A DNA stretch of 64,000 bases from Vanessa cardui (lineage: Eukaryota; Arthropoda; Insecta; Lepidoptera; Nymphalidae): NCBI RefSeq assembly GCF_905220365.1, contig NC_061138.1, positions 2,046,001-2,110,000 on the forward strand. The letters are read 5' to 3'. The notes under the pieces were generated by a model. That model searched no databases. It was not told the origin of the DNA and was given only the letters and a program-made list of their open reading frames with translations. The position numbers and the translations under genes were made by a program. Each line of letters opens with the position of its first letter. Position 1 is the first letter of the stretch. Positions 23,105 to 33,949 of this stretch are shown here, one piece after another.

Positions 23105-24153
23105 AATATAAAGTTAAAGACACAATAAATAGTACATTATTAGAAACAGTGGATCATAACCGTTGGCCATGTTTGATAAATGACTAAATATTTCAGGGCT
23201 TATTATACAAAAATAATCATTTCAGAACTATGAAATCAACTTTATTTAAAAAAAAGGAACATAATTGTCCAAACATCGGGTTTTAAAACTAAACAAATTA
23301 TTCTGATTGGTCGACGTTAATGCACAGATAAAACATACATATGTTAGCCATTTACGTTGTATATTATATTCTAAGTACTTAACACTTCTTGGAATTCATC
23401 GAGATTGATTAACGCAGGCAAGTGAACGAATTCAACTGTGTCAGTAAGTATGCCAGTCGGATGTATTCTAGCTCGCTTTACGACGTTTTAACGGAACTTT
23501 TGCTGGAATGTTTTCGAACTATAACGAGGATATTTCTTTTATTGATGAAAGTACGATGCAAAGTGAACGAACGATCGCTTAAAGACTTGTAAAAAACTAA
23601 TTTTACGCTAAATGCTATCATGAAATCTCGAAGACCGTGTAACAGCGATACTCTATTTTGTACGTGTATCCTTGCGTTATTCTTTTGTTGCATTTATTTC
23701 TCCTCAGAATTGTCTGTGATTTTATTCCTGTAATTTGATTTACGTTGTCTTGATGTGCGCATGCACGGCACTAAACTTATGACAGTATAGTACGACAAAA
23801 ATTAGATGTAGCATCGGAAAATGCAATGGAATGAAAATAAAACCGATTATTGCCGATTTACACAACCAATAGAAATAGCACCCTATCGCGCCATTCGACG
23901 CTATTCGTCGCTATAGATTCCCGCGTCAGTTCAACCTAAGAAAACAAGTGCATGAAAATCGGTGAGTCAAATTGACGAATATATTAGTTCATACGATATT
24001 ACAAGTTATTACGTTTGTGTAAAGATCATATTCACATAAGAAATAAAATATTGATAATTTGGGATGGCGCTGGCGTACTCAATTCGGATGTGATCGGTTT
24101 TACGAATTTTGCCGATGCTACATCAATACAAGTTGTGTCGTACTATACAATAA
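23105..24153. other. non-coding stretch
   Basis: A patch at 23820-23960 is less AT-rich (cgcgccattcgacgctattc). A 71-codon minus frame at 23478-23693 is unrecognised. No family repeat. Confidence 0.35.
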
Positions 24154-24305
24154 TCCATAATATAATATTAATATAATAAATGTGAAAGTAACTCTGTATA
24201 TCTGTCTGTCTGTCGCTCTTTCACAATTAAACCAACGAGTCGAATTTGATGAAATTCGGTTGCAAAATTGAACTCCAAGAATGGACAATGGCTACTTTAC
24301 CACTC
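24154..24305 (+). mobile_element. family-E copy, 3' end lost
   Basis: 'taatattaatataataaatg' then 'gtctgtctgtcgctctttca' and 'gaactccaagaatggacaat'. Ends without the gcgaagccg/CTAG block. Confidence 0.55.
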
Positions 24306-24334
24306 ATTCCTCATATATTTACCACCTAGTAGAA

Positions 24335-24460
24335 ATGCTTCGTAGTATTAAGCATCGTTGTGTTTTTGTTTGAAGGGCTAATGATGTGTTCATATCACTG
24401 CATGCTCAAGAGACATAAAATCTTAGTTCCCAAGATCGGTGGCGTTTATATATTTTCAAT
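24335..24460 (+). repeat. old family-B fragment
   Basis: 'catcgttgtgtttttgtttg', 'aagagacataaaatcttagt' and 'tcccaagatcggtggcg' match the middle of family B. Confidence 0.45.
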
Positions 24461-24599
24461 AAAAGTTAAAATGTTGTACAAATTATTTCATTTCGAATTA
24501 TGTCGGGACTGATGTTTACTTGTACTAGTAAGTCTATTCTGCTAAAACGTGTCCATTGAAAAAAGATTTATTTAATTTTATGAAAATCTTATATATAAT

Positions 24600-24676
24600 T
24601 TAAATAATTTCTTTTTTTATAATATGTACTCGTTTTTTATTTGTTATAATTATATATATACAAATATGAACTAAAA
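24600..24676 (-). other. short AT-rich 3' tail of the retrotransposon
   Basis: Downstream of the stop the minus strand is AT-only (tatatataattataac, then an A-run near 24610). It plausibly includes the element's short 3' UTR and end; the exact boundary and target-site duplication are not resolved. Confidence 0.35.
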
Positions 24677-26674
24677 CTAGTTACTGTATAAATCTTGACC
24701 GCGTGGAATGGTGGCAAGAATGCTAGCAGCATTTCCCCGTTGAATCGCAATTCCGATCCTCTGGGCAAAAAACGAACCAGCCCTCCTGTCACCAGTGGAG
24801 GCAATGAGGCGAGGTGTTATACTTTTGATGAAGCTTTTTGCACCACTACTCCAAGGGCCAAGCGTTTCGACAGCAAATGGAACAAAAAAGTAATTAGACA
24901 TAATACACGAATATTTAGTTATTTTTTTGGCTTCAGCTTTTTCCGCAGCGGCACCGGCTCTTAACATTGTTTCTCGGATATGAGATGGGGCCAACGTGTC
25001 AACACATGTAGCGTCCCACACAAGGGCCCGACCTCGTTCCCAGGGAACCAATGTTAATCCATCAGGTCTCTTACCATCATCACGACTAATTCCACGAGGC
25101 TCAGTAAGAGCAGGAACGTCGATGGTGGCAAGAGCCCTTTTTATTATGTCATTAAGAGAACCGTGGCGGAAAAGCCTACCTGAACTCCTTGGGCAAGAGA
25201 GACCATGTAAACCGAAAGAGTCTACCTCCTTTCCACACGGGCTTCTGTGTTCAGGACACAGAGGTGTTCCCAGTCGGAGACCAATCGATATGCGAAAACA
25301 TTCATTATCTAAAAGTGTCCCAAGATTTTTAGAGGGTAATGAATTCAACCAGTGACTAGACTCTTTAGATGATAACGCTAGAAGCCTGGCACGGTCTTGA
25401 GCACTTGTTAAATTTTGTGTCAAACTGTGTAGTGTAGCGTGAACCAATGAAGAATCCCAAAGTTTTTGTTTTGTAACTTCCTTAGGGATATCATCATTAG
25501 GGCACTTTACCTTCCAGGTCTCTATCGCCTCAGTAACATTCATGATTTTTACAGATTTTGATTTTAAAATTTCTGAACAAAGGTCTGAAATGCTATGTAC
25601 AGAAGAGAGAAAGGCCGGGAGGGCAACACTTGATATTTTTCTCACGCCGATGCCACCAAAAGGAATGGGAAGTGTAGCTTGAGTCCAAGAATATTCATCA
25701 AGAGATAAATTTAGAATTTTTTCTAAAGCTTTTTTAAGGGTGGCATCGATTTGATTGGTAAGACTAGGATATTTCCAGATTGGGCTCGCACGTAGAATGT
25801 ACATTAATTTTGGAACGAAAAGGCAATGTTTTAAGATTGTATAAGCTATATGAGAATTTAAAATGCCCAGTCTGTCAAAATTGTCCGAAAATATTTTAAT
25901 TTTTTCGTTAAGAGAAGGCTCTATGCCCTCATCAAATAGTGGTGCACCAAGGAGGCAAAGTGTATCTTTATGAAGAATTTTTATGTTAGGTGCAATTTTA
26001 TTAAATTTATCTATTGCCAAACTAATATTTTTGTGAGTTAAATTGTCCGTAAAAAAAAATTCACATTTTGAAAAATTCAATTTAAGACCAATTTTATCAA
26101 ATTGTTCTTTAATTTTAATTAAATCTTCAATAACGTCATCTACTTTACCTCCTATAGTTCCATCATCTAGGTACCAAACGTTTAATTTAGATTTTAAATT
26201 CGAAATGCAGCTATGAATACCTAAGCTAAAAAGAGCAGGACCCAATGGATCTCCTTGCTGAACGCCTACACTAGAATGAATTGTATCTTCACCAAAAAAT
26301 AATTTGGAAGGTGAACTATAACATTGCCAAACGCATGGGTAAATTTCAGGCAGATTAGAGAAGACTTCGTTAAGCAAGGTTCCTCTATCTAAGGAGTTAA
26401 AAGCATTCTTTACATCAACTTTCAGAAGTACCTCGGCCTCGTTTCCTTTTAGAAAGGTACGAGTAGAGTGTACTGCTCCTTCACAACCACCTCTGCTTCC
26501 AAAACCGAGTTGAATTGGTTGAAATTTGGTTTTTACGGTGGAGACTATGTGCCTACATGCTAATTTAGATGCCAAACGGCGAAAAGTGGTCCCGATTGCT
26601 ATTGGACGGATACTTCCGTCTTTTTTATTAAAGGCACAAAGTCTTGCACCATAAAGATGTGAATTAAAATAATA
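24677..26674 (-). CDS. non-LTR retrotransposon RT plus restriction-like endonuclease, 5'-truncated
   Basis: The frame is open from just inside a TAA (26675-26677) to a TAG at 24677-24679, with no ATG at its 5' end. Counting the TTG at 26573-26575 as residue 1, 33 residues precede it, including LCAFNKKDGSIRPIAIG, a typical start of the RT fingers. RT motifs follow: LKVDVKNAF with catalytic D54, GVQQGDPLGP (106-112) and YLDD (135-138), then LLGAPL near 210. A thumb-like stretch follows, then a C440/C447/H457/C461 cluster and RPDG (503-506) ... VWDA (D521) ... EKAEAKK, which fits the restriction-like endonuclease (RLE) of R2/CRE/NeSL-type non-LTR elements. Such proteins nick the target and prime reverse transcription on site. 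The N-terminal DNA-binding region and the first part of RT are absent, so this copy cannot move by itself. 5' truncation is usual for this class. The clade is uncertain. Antisense frames at 24695-25355 are shadows. Confidence 0.88.
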   Translation of the reverse strand, partial: YYFNSHLYGARLCAFNKKDGSIRPIAIGTTFRRLASKLACRHIVSTVKTKFQPIQLGFGSRGGCEGAVHSTRTFLKGNEAEVLLKVDVKNAFNSLDRGTLLNEVFSNLPEIYPCVWQCYSSPSKLFFGEDTIHSSVGVQQGDPLGPALFSLGIHSCISNLKSKLNVWYLDDGTIGGKVDDVIEDLIKIKEQFDKIGLKLNFSKCEFFFTDNLTHKNISLAIDKFNKIAPNIKILHKDTLCLLGAPLFDEGIEPSLNEKIKIFSDNFDRLGILNSHIAYTILKHCLFVPKLMYILRASPIWKYPSLTNQIDATLKKALEKILNLSLDEYSWTQATLPIPFGGIGVRKISSVALPAFLSSVHSISDLCSEILKSKSVKIMNVTEAIETWKVKCPNDDIPKEVTKQKLWDSSLVHATLHSLTQNLTSAQDRARLLALSSKESSHWLNSLPSKNLGTLLDNECFRISIGLRLGTPLCPEHRSPCGKEVDSFGLHGLSCPRSSGRLFRHGSLNDIIKRALATIDVPALTEPRGISRDDGKRPDGLTLVPWERGRALVWDATCVDTLAPSHIRETMLRAGAAAEKAEAKKITKYSCIMSNYFFVPFAVETLGPWSSGAKSFIKSITPRLIASTGDRRAGSFFAQRIGIAIQRGNAASILATIPRGQDLYSN

Positions 26675-26677
26675 TTA

Positions 26678-26993
26678 TTAGCGGTAGGTTTATTATAATT
26701 TTTATTAAATTATTTTTGTATTTTACAAATTCAAATTATTTATTAATTATATAAAAAATAATGTACATTTTAAATGTTTTAATATAAATAGTATTTATTT
26801 ATTATAGATTTTAATATAAATAGTATTTATTTATATAGTATTTATTTTTTTAAATAATATCCTACGTATAAACAAAAAAAGTACTAGGAACGCATGAAAT
26901 GTTGGTAGTGTGAGCCGATTTGTTAGCCGATGACTTGTTAGGCAACTATTACTTTTTTAACTTTTCTCAGACTACAGCGCGCCTCGGACCATT
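26678..26993. other. AT-rich non-coding stretch with local duplication
   Basis: A ~20-bp unit 'aatataaatagtatttattt' recurs in tandem around 26781-26850. No gene. Confidence 0.45.
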
Positions 26994-27160
26994 AGTCATG
27001 TGGCGGGGAATCCGGAAGTATTTCGTTACTAAGAAAATATTTTGAATCCATATTTATTATGCAACGAGTGGAGAGCGCGACTTTTAGCCGTGTCGACTTC
27101 GCTTACGAAAATAGCTTAAAGTATACTTTGTTGATATAGTATTCTAACTTATTTAAATAT
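26994..27160 (+). repeat. diverged direct repeat, copy 1
   Basis: 'cggggaatccggaagt' (from about 27003), then a 'atgcaacgagtgga...ttttag' block and 'aaaatagcttaaa', recur in the same order at 28030-28165. Class unknown. Confidence 0.5.
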
Positions 27161-27170
27161 ATGTATATAC

Positions 27171-27388
27171 GACGACCTCCGTGGTTAATAGTATATATAC
27201 CGGTTTAAATGAATACGGGTTCGATTCCCGGCCGAGTCGATGTAGAAAAGGTTCATTTTCTGTTGCCTTGGGTCTGGGTGTTTGTGGTACCGTCGTTACT
27301 TCTGATTTTTCATAACATCAGTGCTTTAGCTACTAATATTGGGATCAGAGTAATGTATGTGATGTTGTCTAATATTTATTTATTTCTA
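27171..27388 (+). mobile_element. family-C tRNA-derived SINE
   Basis: Family C, read plus, has a head starting 'gacgacctccgtggtcgagt' with A-box-like 'tggtcgagtgg' and B box 'ggttcgattccc', ending 'ggccgagtcgatgtag'. The body carries 'gggtctgggtgtttgtggta', 'ccgtcgttacttctgatttt', 'ccataacacaagtgctttag' and 'tgggatcagagtaatgtatg', and the tail is 'gtccaatatttatt'. In this copy the A-box part is mutated (gtggttaatagt) and the B box is intact. Confidence 0.7.
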
Positions 27389-27394
27389 TACAAA

Positions 27395-27530
27395 ATAAGG
27401 AAGGCAGATATGCTATCTGGCGGGCTATTGGCTCATAGATTGTAAAAAATATTAACGATTCCACTACCACTAATCTTGGGAACTAAGGAAACCATCCTAA
27501 TATGGCTGTCAGGCGAAAGAATATACGAAG
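27395..27530 (-). repeat. old family-B fragment after the SINE
   Basis: 'ggaaggcagatatgctatct', 'gggctattggctcatagatt' and 'aatcttgggaactaagg' are a diverged reverse family-B copy abutting the family-C SINE. Confidence 0.4.
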
Positions 27531-27545
27531 TATAGGCAGTTTCAG

Positions 27546-28029
27546 CCCTGTTATGAAATGAATTTTAGGTGAGTGAGTGTATCACAAGTGTGTCTATTTT
27601 GTGATGTCCTCCTGACCAATTCTGCACACGACGGTTATTATTAATAAAGTACAGTAATCTGCGCAGGAGATACATAAACATGTCTTCATTATTTAGTTAG
27701 GGTAGTAACTTCGGGTTGTTACGTAGGATCTCTGGACAGGTCAACTATCACAACTATCGGTTCGGGATACAAGGCCTTAGGAGCGAGGGTCTAGAGACCA
27801 GCGAGGTTTAATCATAAACAACATATTAATGTGTGCATCAATTAACTGTATTGATGTACGATAGTGTGCCTGCTCATTTGTGTGTGTGCATGTTAGTACA
27901 CATTACAAATACGTGTGAACATTTTGTGTTTGTGTTGTCTCTTAAAACGATAAAGATATAAATAAAATCATATGTAAACCTGTAAAAGCTATTTTACACA
28001 TGGCCGACAGCTAATAGGCGTCAAGACGT
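27546..28029. other. non-coding stretch
   Basis: TG-rich patch at 27830-27935 (gtgtgtgtgcatg). Nothing else recognised. Confidence 0.35.
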
Positions 28030-28165
28030 ACATAATATGTCGGGGAATCCGGAAGTGACGTCGGTAAATACTAATTATGTTGCATGCGTTGAGGATAACT
28101 TTAGCGCATGCGTGTGAGAATATCTTAAATGAAACGATTTAAATATTTTGTTATTCTATGATATT
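28030..28165 (+). repeat. diverged direct repeat, copy 2
   Basis: 'tcggggaatccggaagt' at about 28038, then 'atgttgcatgcgttgagga', 'tttagcgcatgcg' and 'gaatatcttaaatg', parallel to 26994-27160. Confidence 0.5.
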
Positions 28166-28189
28166 TAAACGATAAAAGTAAAGTAAAGT

Positions 28190-28466
28190 GACCGCCCAGA
28201 AATTTCCCACTGCTGGGCTAAGGCCTCCTCGTTCATTAAGGAGAGTGTGTATGTTCTAATGCGGGTTGGTGGAATGCACATTTGGCAGAATTTCGAGAAA
28301 TTAGGCGCATTTAGGTTTCCTCACGATGTTTTCCATCACCGCCGAGCACGAGATGAATTATTAACACAAAGTAAGCACATATATATATAGTGGTGCTTGT
28401 CTGGGTTTGAACCCGAAATCGTCGGTTAATATGCACGCGTTCTAACCACTGGACCATCTCAGCTCC
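28190..28466 (-). mobile_element. family-A SINE
   Basis: Reverse, nearly complete: 'ttcccactgctgggctaagg' to 'ccactggaccatctcagctc'. B box 'gggtttgaaccc' intact. Confidence 0.8.
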
Positions 28467-29039
28467 ATTTATTGGATTTAAACATTATATTAATACAATG
28501 CGCTGTTAATCTTGGAACTTTAGTTGGTGTTTTTGTTATTTCATTCCGCTGACTTACTCATCGTTAAATAACATATTGCTAATAGACTTTGAACTCGCCT
28601 AGGCATAAAAATAAAGACAGTCAGTGCGCTGGACTTTATTTTTAAATTATTATTAATAATTTGCAGTTAAAACATTCTGAGTGTCTATGTTTTATATAAG
28701 GAGGTGTAATCACTTCTATGTTGAATAATTGTTATATCATTTTGTATTTAAAGATTTTTGACTTTCACTTTGTCTTATGTTTTAGTTATATGCTTTAGTT
28801 ATCATGTTATGGGTTAAGTGGCTATATAGGTGTTTATTTGAGGTCCTAAGATCAAATCCCATACCTACTGGGCAGACAGAATTTCTGTCAAAAAATCACA
28901 GTAGCAGATTTTTGTTTGTTATTTGGCTAAGAAATATAGCTAAGCTATTAGTCGTATGTCTCCGGTTGAGCTGATTTGCTGTATCATCGGATTGCGAGAG
29001 TGTGGCAAGTGCACTTTTGTCTGAGCTCACTCTCGTGAT
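28467..29039. other. non-coding stretch
   Basis: Short sequence near 28800-28870 (ggtcctaagatcaaatccca) resembles another tRNA-like head but is too eroded to call. No gene. Confidence 0.3.
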
Positions 29040-29324
29040 AACAGCCTGTAAATATTCCACTACTGGGCACGCTTCCTCTTCCTTCGAGGAGAATGCTAGG
29101 AACATATTCCACCACGCTGCTCCTGCTGCTGTGGATTCACATGTGGCAGAATTACGTTAAAATTAGACACCTGTAGGTTCCCTCAGTTTTCCTTCACCGC
29201 TGAGCTCGAGATGAATTATAAAGACAGATTGAGAACATGAAACTTCAGTGGTTCTTGCCTGGATTTGAACCCGCAATCATCGCTTAAGGTGTACGTGCTC
29301 TAACCACTAGGCCATCTCGGCTCA
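29040..29324 (-). mobile_element. family-A SINE
   Basis: Reverse, complete from 'acagcctgtaaatattccac' to 'ccactaggccatctcggctc'. 'gctcctgctgctgtgg' replaces the usual 'gctgttccaatgcgg'. Confidence 0.8.
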
Positions 29325-29614
29325 TGAACAGTACAATTGTCATTATAAAAACACAATCAAATATTGTTCAACTTACGATATGGTATCGCGATAATATAAT
29401 GCATTTCTACGATCGTTGCTCTTTACTAAGCTGCCATTTAATGACGCTACGTTACATCAGTGTCGGTTCAGTCAACTGTTTTAGCATTACCTGACGTTGA
29501 ACGTTTGTTTTAGCCGGAATCGTTAACTTGCTGGGTTTGAGATACAGCCGTTCGTCCACCTTGAGTGCAACGCTATACGAAATAGCGAATAAAAAATATA
29601 GCTCTTTTTTATTT
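29325..29614. other. non-coding stretch
   Basis: Apparently unique sequence; no repeat, tRNA box or coding frame recognised. Confidence 0.3.
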
Positions 29615-29817
29615 TTTCGGTGATAAGTGGCTAGCAGCGCCCATAGATAATAGAGCTGTAACTAATATCGCTAATATGCCGCCAACCTTAAGAACTAACA
29701 TTTTATGTCCTTTGTGCCTGTGGTGACACTTGCTCACTCGTCCTACAAACCGGAATACTACAATACTAAGTATTGCTGTTTGGCGGTAGAATATCTGATG
29801 AGTGGGTGGTACCTACT
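29615..29817 (-). repeat. family-B repeat, diverged
   Basis: Reverse copy from 'cggtgataagtgg' to 'gatgagtgggtggtaccta'. The 73-codon frame at 29705-29926 is derived from it. Confidence 0.6.
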
Positions 29818-30982
29818 TGCGAAATATAGTGGACTCATACACAAACCTTCTCTTTCTCTTACTGTCATTGGGAATTTATTTTTCGAAAGAAGAAGACAGA
29901 GTATTTATATAAACAACGGTAAATAAATTTACAATTGCTATAAAACGTTACATACAATCGTCATACAACTTTATACATATTTTTGTTTAATAAATATATG
30001 TAATAAAATCGGTGTCTGTTTGTAATATTAAAATAACCTCTAACCAAATTCATAATGTGTTTATGTACGAGTACCTATACACGGTAAATATACCAAAATA
30101 TTTTATGTTACATTTTTTTCCAAAATTTAATTATGAACGGAAACAAGACAGAAAACTTTCGCAGTACTATATTTGTAGTATTAGTTTAATTCGAAGAGCA
30201 TAATGATTCGACGGTACAATGCGCGCAGTGGACGGGAGGTGTGAATCAGTGTACTGAATGAATATTTTGTAGGCGGTCGTGGGTGTCGGATTGGATCTGG
30301 GCCGGAAAGACATGTTAGCTGAGATTATGTTAATATGTTATAATATAATCACTACTATTAATAAGTTTTTTACTCATATATTAATATATTGGTAAAATTT
30401 GGCATAATAGTGATCTTGGAAGTCTTATTTATACATGAACATCCTTCATGATCTTGAAGTTTAAAATAGTAATCAAACTTAATGCGAGTGATACTGTAGT
30501 ATCTATTATTATTATAAGCTAAGCCCTTCTCTGAAACGTAATGTACCTTCTGGTGTAAGTTCTATATATTTTTCAGATAGCTTTAATAATGTCAGATAGG
30601 TATAGGTATAAGGTCAGATAGATTTCTACGAAAAAAAGTATCTCATTTATTAATACAGATTTTCGTAATCATATAATAATTAAAATATTATTTATTTAAA
30701 TACAGCCATTAGAGCACGTTTGAATTGTTGTTTTAGAATATTGAATTAAATAAAGCCACTCGTTAAGAACTACAAGAGAATCTCAGTAGATAATTTAAGT
30801 AACAGTACAGTGTTTTTTTATCTATTTATTATATAATGTATTCATCGGATAATATAAGAGCTAAACACCTGAATACACCTTATTTTATAAGAATATATTT
30901 AGTTGAAACGTACTTTAGGGTATTTCCACATACGTAATAGTAGTAACTAGTAAGTCTAAGGCTTACCCTTAGACGGCGAAGC
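29818..30982. other. non-coding stretch
   Basis: A patch at 30200-30310 is less AT-rich (gcgcgcagtggacgggagg). An 8-bp inverted repeat (gtctaagg...ccttagac) lies at 30954-30974. No gene recognised. Confidence 0.35.
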
Positions 30983-31139
30983 CTCTGACGATGTTGAAAA
31001 AGAGTAACTACTGAGTTTCTTGCCGATTCTTCTCGGTAGAATATCCTTTCCAAACCGGTGCTAGCTTCACTTAATTGTAAAATGACGATTCAAAAGTGCT
31101 TGTAAAAGCCTACTTGAATAAAGTTTATTTTGATTTTGA
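30983..31139 (-). repeat. family-F repeat, near full length
   Basis: Reverse: 'gttgaaaaagagtaactact' through 'gcttcacttaattgtaaaat' to 'gaataaagtttattttgatt'. It serves as an uninterrupted reference for the split copy at 20330/22582. Confidence 0.7.
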
Positions 31140-31437
31140 ATGGTAAGGCTGTACAGGGTGTGTGTCTGTGTGTGTCTGTTTTATCACAATCAGATTACCT
31201 TTCAATTGGCTGTCGGTCATCGATCCCGCGAAGCCCACGGACCTTTCGCAGTTCCCATTACGATAGTGTGCCTAGTTTCGTATAGTACCCGCGTGGGCTC
31301 TCGTATTGCACCGGAAGCGGCCCACTCAGCCCTCTGCGGTGAGATTGACCCGGTAATTCGATCTGAATGTTTGTTTAATTATTTTTAATTAAATTTCTGT
31401 ATATGTTATTATATTTTGTGACATTTAGTTCATTATT

Positions 31438-31660
31438 TCAATATGAGACAACATCACATACATTACTCTGATTCCAATGTAAGTAGCTAAAGTACTTGTG
31501 TTATGGAAAATCAGAAGTAACGACGGTACCACAAACACTTACATAGACCCCAAACAATATAGAAAAATAATAATAATCTCGACTCGGCCGGGAATCGAAG
31601 CCCGGAATCGACTTGCCCATGGAAACCGGTGTACACATCACTCGACCACGGAGGTCGTCT
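31438..31660 (-). mobile_element. family-C SINE
   Basis: Reverse, complete: 'gagacaacatcacatacatt' to 'ccacggaggtcgtc'. B-box complement 'gggaatcgaagcccgg' has one inserted base. Confidence 0.75.
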
Positions 31661-31799
31661 GAAATTATTTAATATAAATCTGATACTATATATAATTGTG
31701 GTACTAAATATTTTGCTATAAATCTGATACTAAATATACACATCACAATATCACGATAGAAGCTTGTAAAACTATGAGTGTTTCTTTTCTATATTGTCT

Positions 31800-31868
31800 A
31801 TGTATTACATACAAAAACCTTACTCTCGAATCAGTCTATCTATTAAAAAAACCGCATCAAAAATATAT
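31800..31868 (-). mobile_element. family-D fragment
   Basis: 'cttactctcgaatcagtcta', 'tctattaaaaaaaccgcatc' is the reversed centre of family D. Confidence 0.45.
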
Positions 31869-31929
31869 ACAAAGAATATTTCATTTGTTTTTTTTTGACG
31901 TATATAACTCAGATTATATTGATTTGTTA

Positions 31930-32042
31930 TATGAAGTCCGTGGCACCTGCGCTAACGGTTTGTGGGTTCGATTTCCGGTCCATGATAAAATCAAAATCAA
32001 AATATGCTTTGTTTAAGTACTATCAGTTTTGAATCGTCATAT
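31930..32042 (+). repeat. tRNA-like fragment followed by family-F start
   Basis: 'gtggcacctgcgctaacgg' with B box 'gggttcgatttcc' at about 31964, then 'aatcaaaatcaaaatatgct' and 'agttttgaatcgtcat'. Probably a SINE head fused to a family-F 5' end. Confidence 0.4.
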
Positions 32043-32072
32043 TATTGTTGAATTAAATATAACTACTAATAA

Positions 32073-32304
32073 TAATAAATATTGGACAACATCACATACA
32101 CTACTCTGATCCCAATATAAGTAGCTAAAGCACTTGTGTTATGGAGAATGAGTCGTAACGACGCTACCATAAACACCCAGACCAAAGGCAACATAGAAAA
32201 TGATTAACCTTTTCTACATCGTCTCGGCCGTGAATCGAACCCGGGGTCTCGGAGTGGCGTACCCATGAAACCGGTGTACACACCACTCAACCACGGAGGT
32301 TGTC
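32073..32304 (-). mobile_element. family-C SINE
   Basis: Reverse, complete from 'aatattggacaacatcacat' to 'ccacggaggttgtc'. The B-box complement 'gaatcgaacccgggg' is close to consensus. Confidence 0.75.
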
Positions 32305-32731
32305 AAAATCAAAATTGGGTTTACTACTACTTCGATTTTCTTGTTTCTTTATATTTTTATGTTCGACGAACATATCTATTTCCCTACAGGACTCATTGGG
32401 TTTAACATGTATATAATATGATTTGTTTACTTAATATTTACTTATAGGCTGATTATTAAGTATTAGTCGTTTGTATCGAGTCATTGACCTCACGATGTGT
32501 CAGATCATATTTCAGCTAGCAGACATAAGCAAAAAACGTATTTTTTTGAGTACATATATCAATAAGAGCTGGTTTACATAACGTCGAATCGATATAGTTA
32601 GCAAAACGATAAATATATCGAATACGTTTATAATATCCGATTAAATCACGGATACAACTCATTCCTTGTTGTGGCGTTGTTTAAATGTCCTTTCCGATTT
32701 CTTTAACCTATATGTCGCTTTGTGACGTCAC
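32305..32731. other. non-coding stretch
   Basis: Contains a perfect tgacgtca (32723-32730). No gene or family repeat. Confidence 0.35.
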
Positions 32732-32962
32732 TCTTACATAGTATAAAAGAAAGTCGCTTACCGCTGTCTGTCCCGATATGTGTTTGGATCGTTGAAATAA
32801 CGTAACGGATTTTGATGCGGTTTTTTTTAAGATATTTTTGTATATAAAACATGGATACTTTAATAAAGAAATGCCAATAATTTAGGTTTCTAATATGATG
32901 TAAATAAACAAATTCTGTAGAATATTCAGTATCAACAACGCACCGGTGCGAAGCCGGGTGTA
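32732..32962 (+). mobile_element. family-D Helitron-like copy
   Basis: Starts TCTTACATAGTATAAAAG. A ~40-bp deletion covers the 'gattcgagaggaagg' block. Ends 'ggtgcgaagccgggtgtag', where CTAG is lost. Confidence 0.6.
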
Positions 32963-33600
32963 GTGTTCCGACAATGTCTGCCCGATATTGTATAAATGGC
33001 CTTTACAAGTTTGTGTCAAGTTTTAATTCGCTTATAATATTATGTATGTATAGTTTTTAAGTATATATAATCCTACCTATCTACATATGTATATTTGTAA
33101 AGTAGGGGGAAAGGATTAACGATTAATGAATTAATCGTCTTTCAATCAACAATCGATCGGTAGTTTTTACGTGATCGACGTATAATAATAAAAAAAAACG
33201 TTATATGTATGTATATGTGTGTATGTTCCGTTAAGATAGTAATTCTAGTCGATTCGGATCACTGGCATTAATATTGATTTCATATTTTTTGTGTACCGCT
33301 AGGTATACCGTGCAGTTCTATACGCAAATGATTTAGCTTTAATTGATATATTAGCATAAGTACGACACGCTGATGGGGAGAACCCCAACGCTAGATTCTA
33401 CGAACGTAACGCCAACGCCAATGCTAATATTTGATATTTGCATGTATAAAGCAACGCGCAAACTTATATTACGTGCGAATTAAAATACAAAACGCCCGCG
33501 ACGTGAGTTAATCTCTAAAAGTATTCTCGTTATAAGCCGAGATGGATCAATATTAGAGAAATATTATTTACAACTACCGCCAACTTTCTTTTGTACATTC
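32963..33600. other. non-coding stretch
   Basis: TATG-rich simple sequence at 33200-33225. Apparently unique DNA otherwise. Confidence 0.35.
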
Positions 33601-33740
33601 TAATAGACAAATGTCACCTCAGTCTACCCGTGACCACGAACGCTGTAAAGTGCTCGAAACGTCGGGATGATAAAAATAAATAATATACGCGATTTAAATC
33701 CGTTAAAACTAGTTTTATTTCAATGTGTAATAATCGCGAA
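33600..33740 (+). repeat. possible retroelement 3' tail ('cgaaacgtcggga')
   Basis: 'cccgtgaccacgaacgctgt', 'gtgctcgaaacgtcgggatg' and 'ttaaaactagttttatttca' resemble a tail motif I associate with metazoan retroelement 3' regions. No coding part. Confidence 0.3.
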
Positions 33741-33827
33741 AATCTAAGACAACATTACGAGATGGATCAGTGGTTAAAAACACAATACGAAATCAATTCA
33801 AAGCCAATTGATAGATTTATATGTAAC

Positions 33828-33949
33828 TTGTTATCGCCCGTGCCTTTGCTCGCCTTTTAGAGGTTGGTTCATCATATGTTAGGCAAAAAAGTAGCCTTCC
33901 TACTTGGACAGAAAGACAGTTAATTTCACATTTATGATATTAGTATAGA
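33828..33949 (-). mobile_element. family-E copy with internal deletion
   Basis: Reverse. TC end intact ('agtataga' then T), 'catatgttaggcaaaaaagt' present, the middle block missing, CTAG end eroded. Confidence 0.5.

Noticed and set aside
24695..25355. Two plus-strand frames of 89 and 119 codons
   Set aside because: They lie antisense within the retrotransposon ORF and have no domain features of their own.
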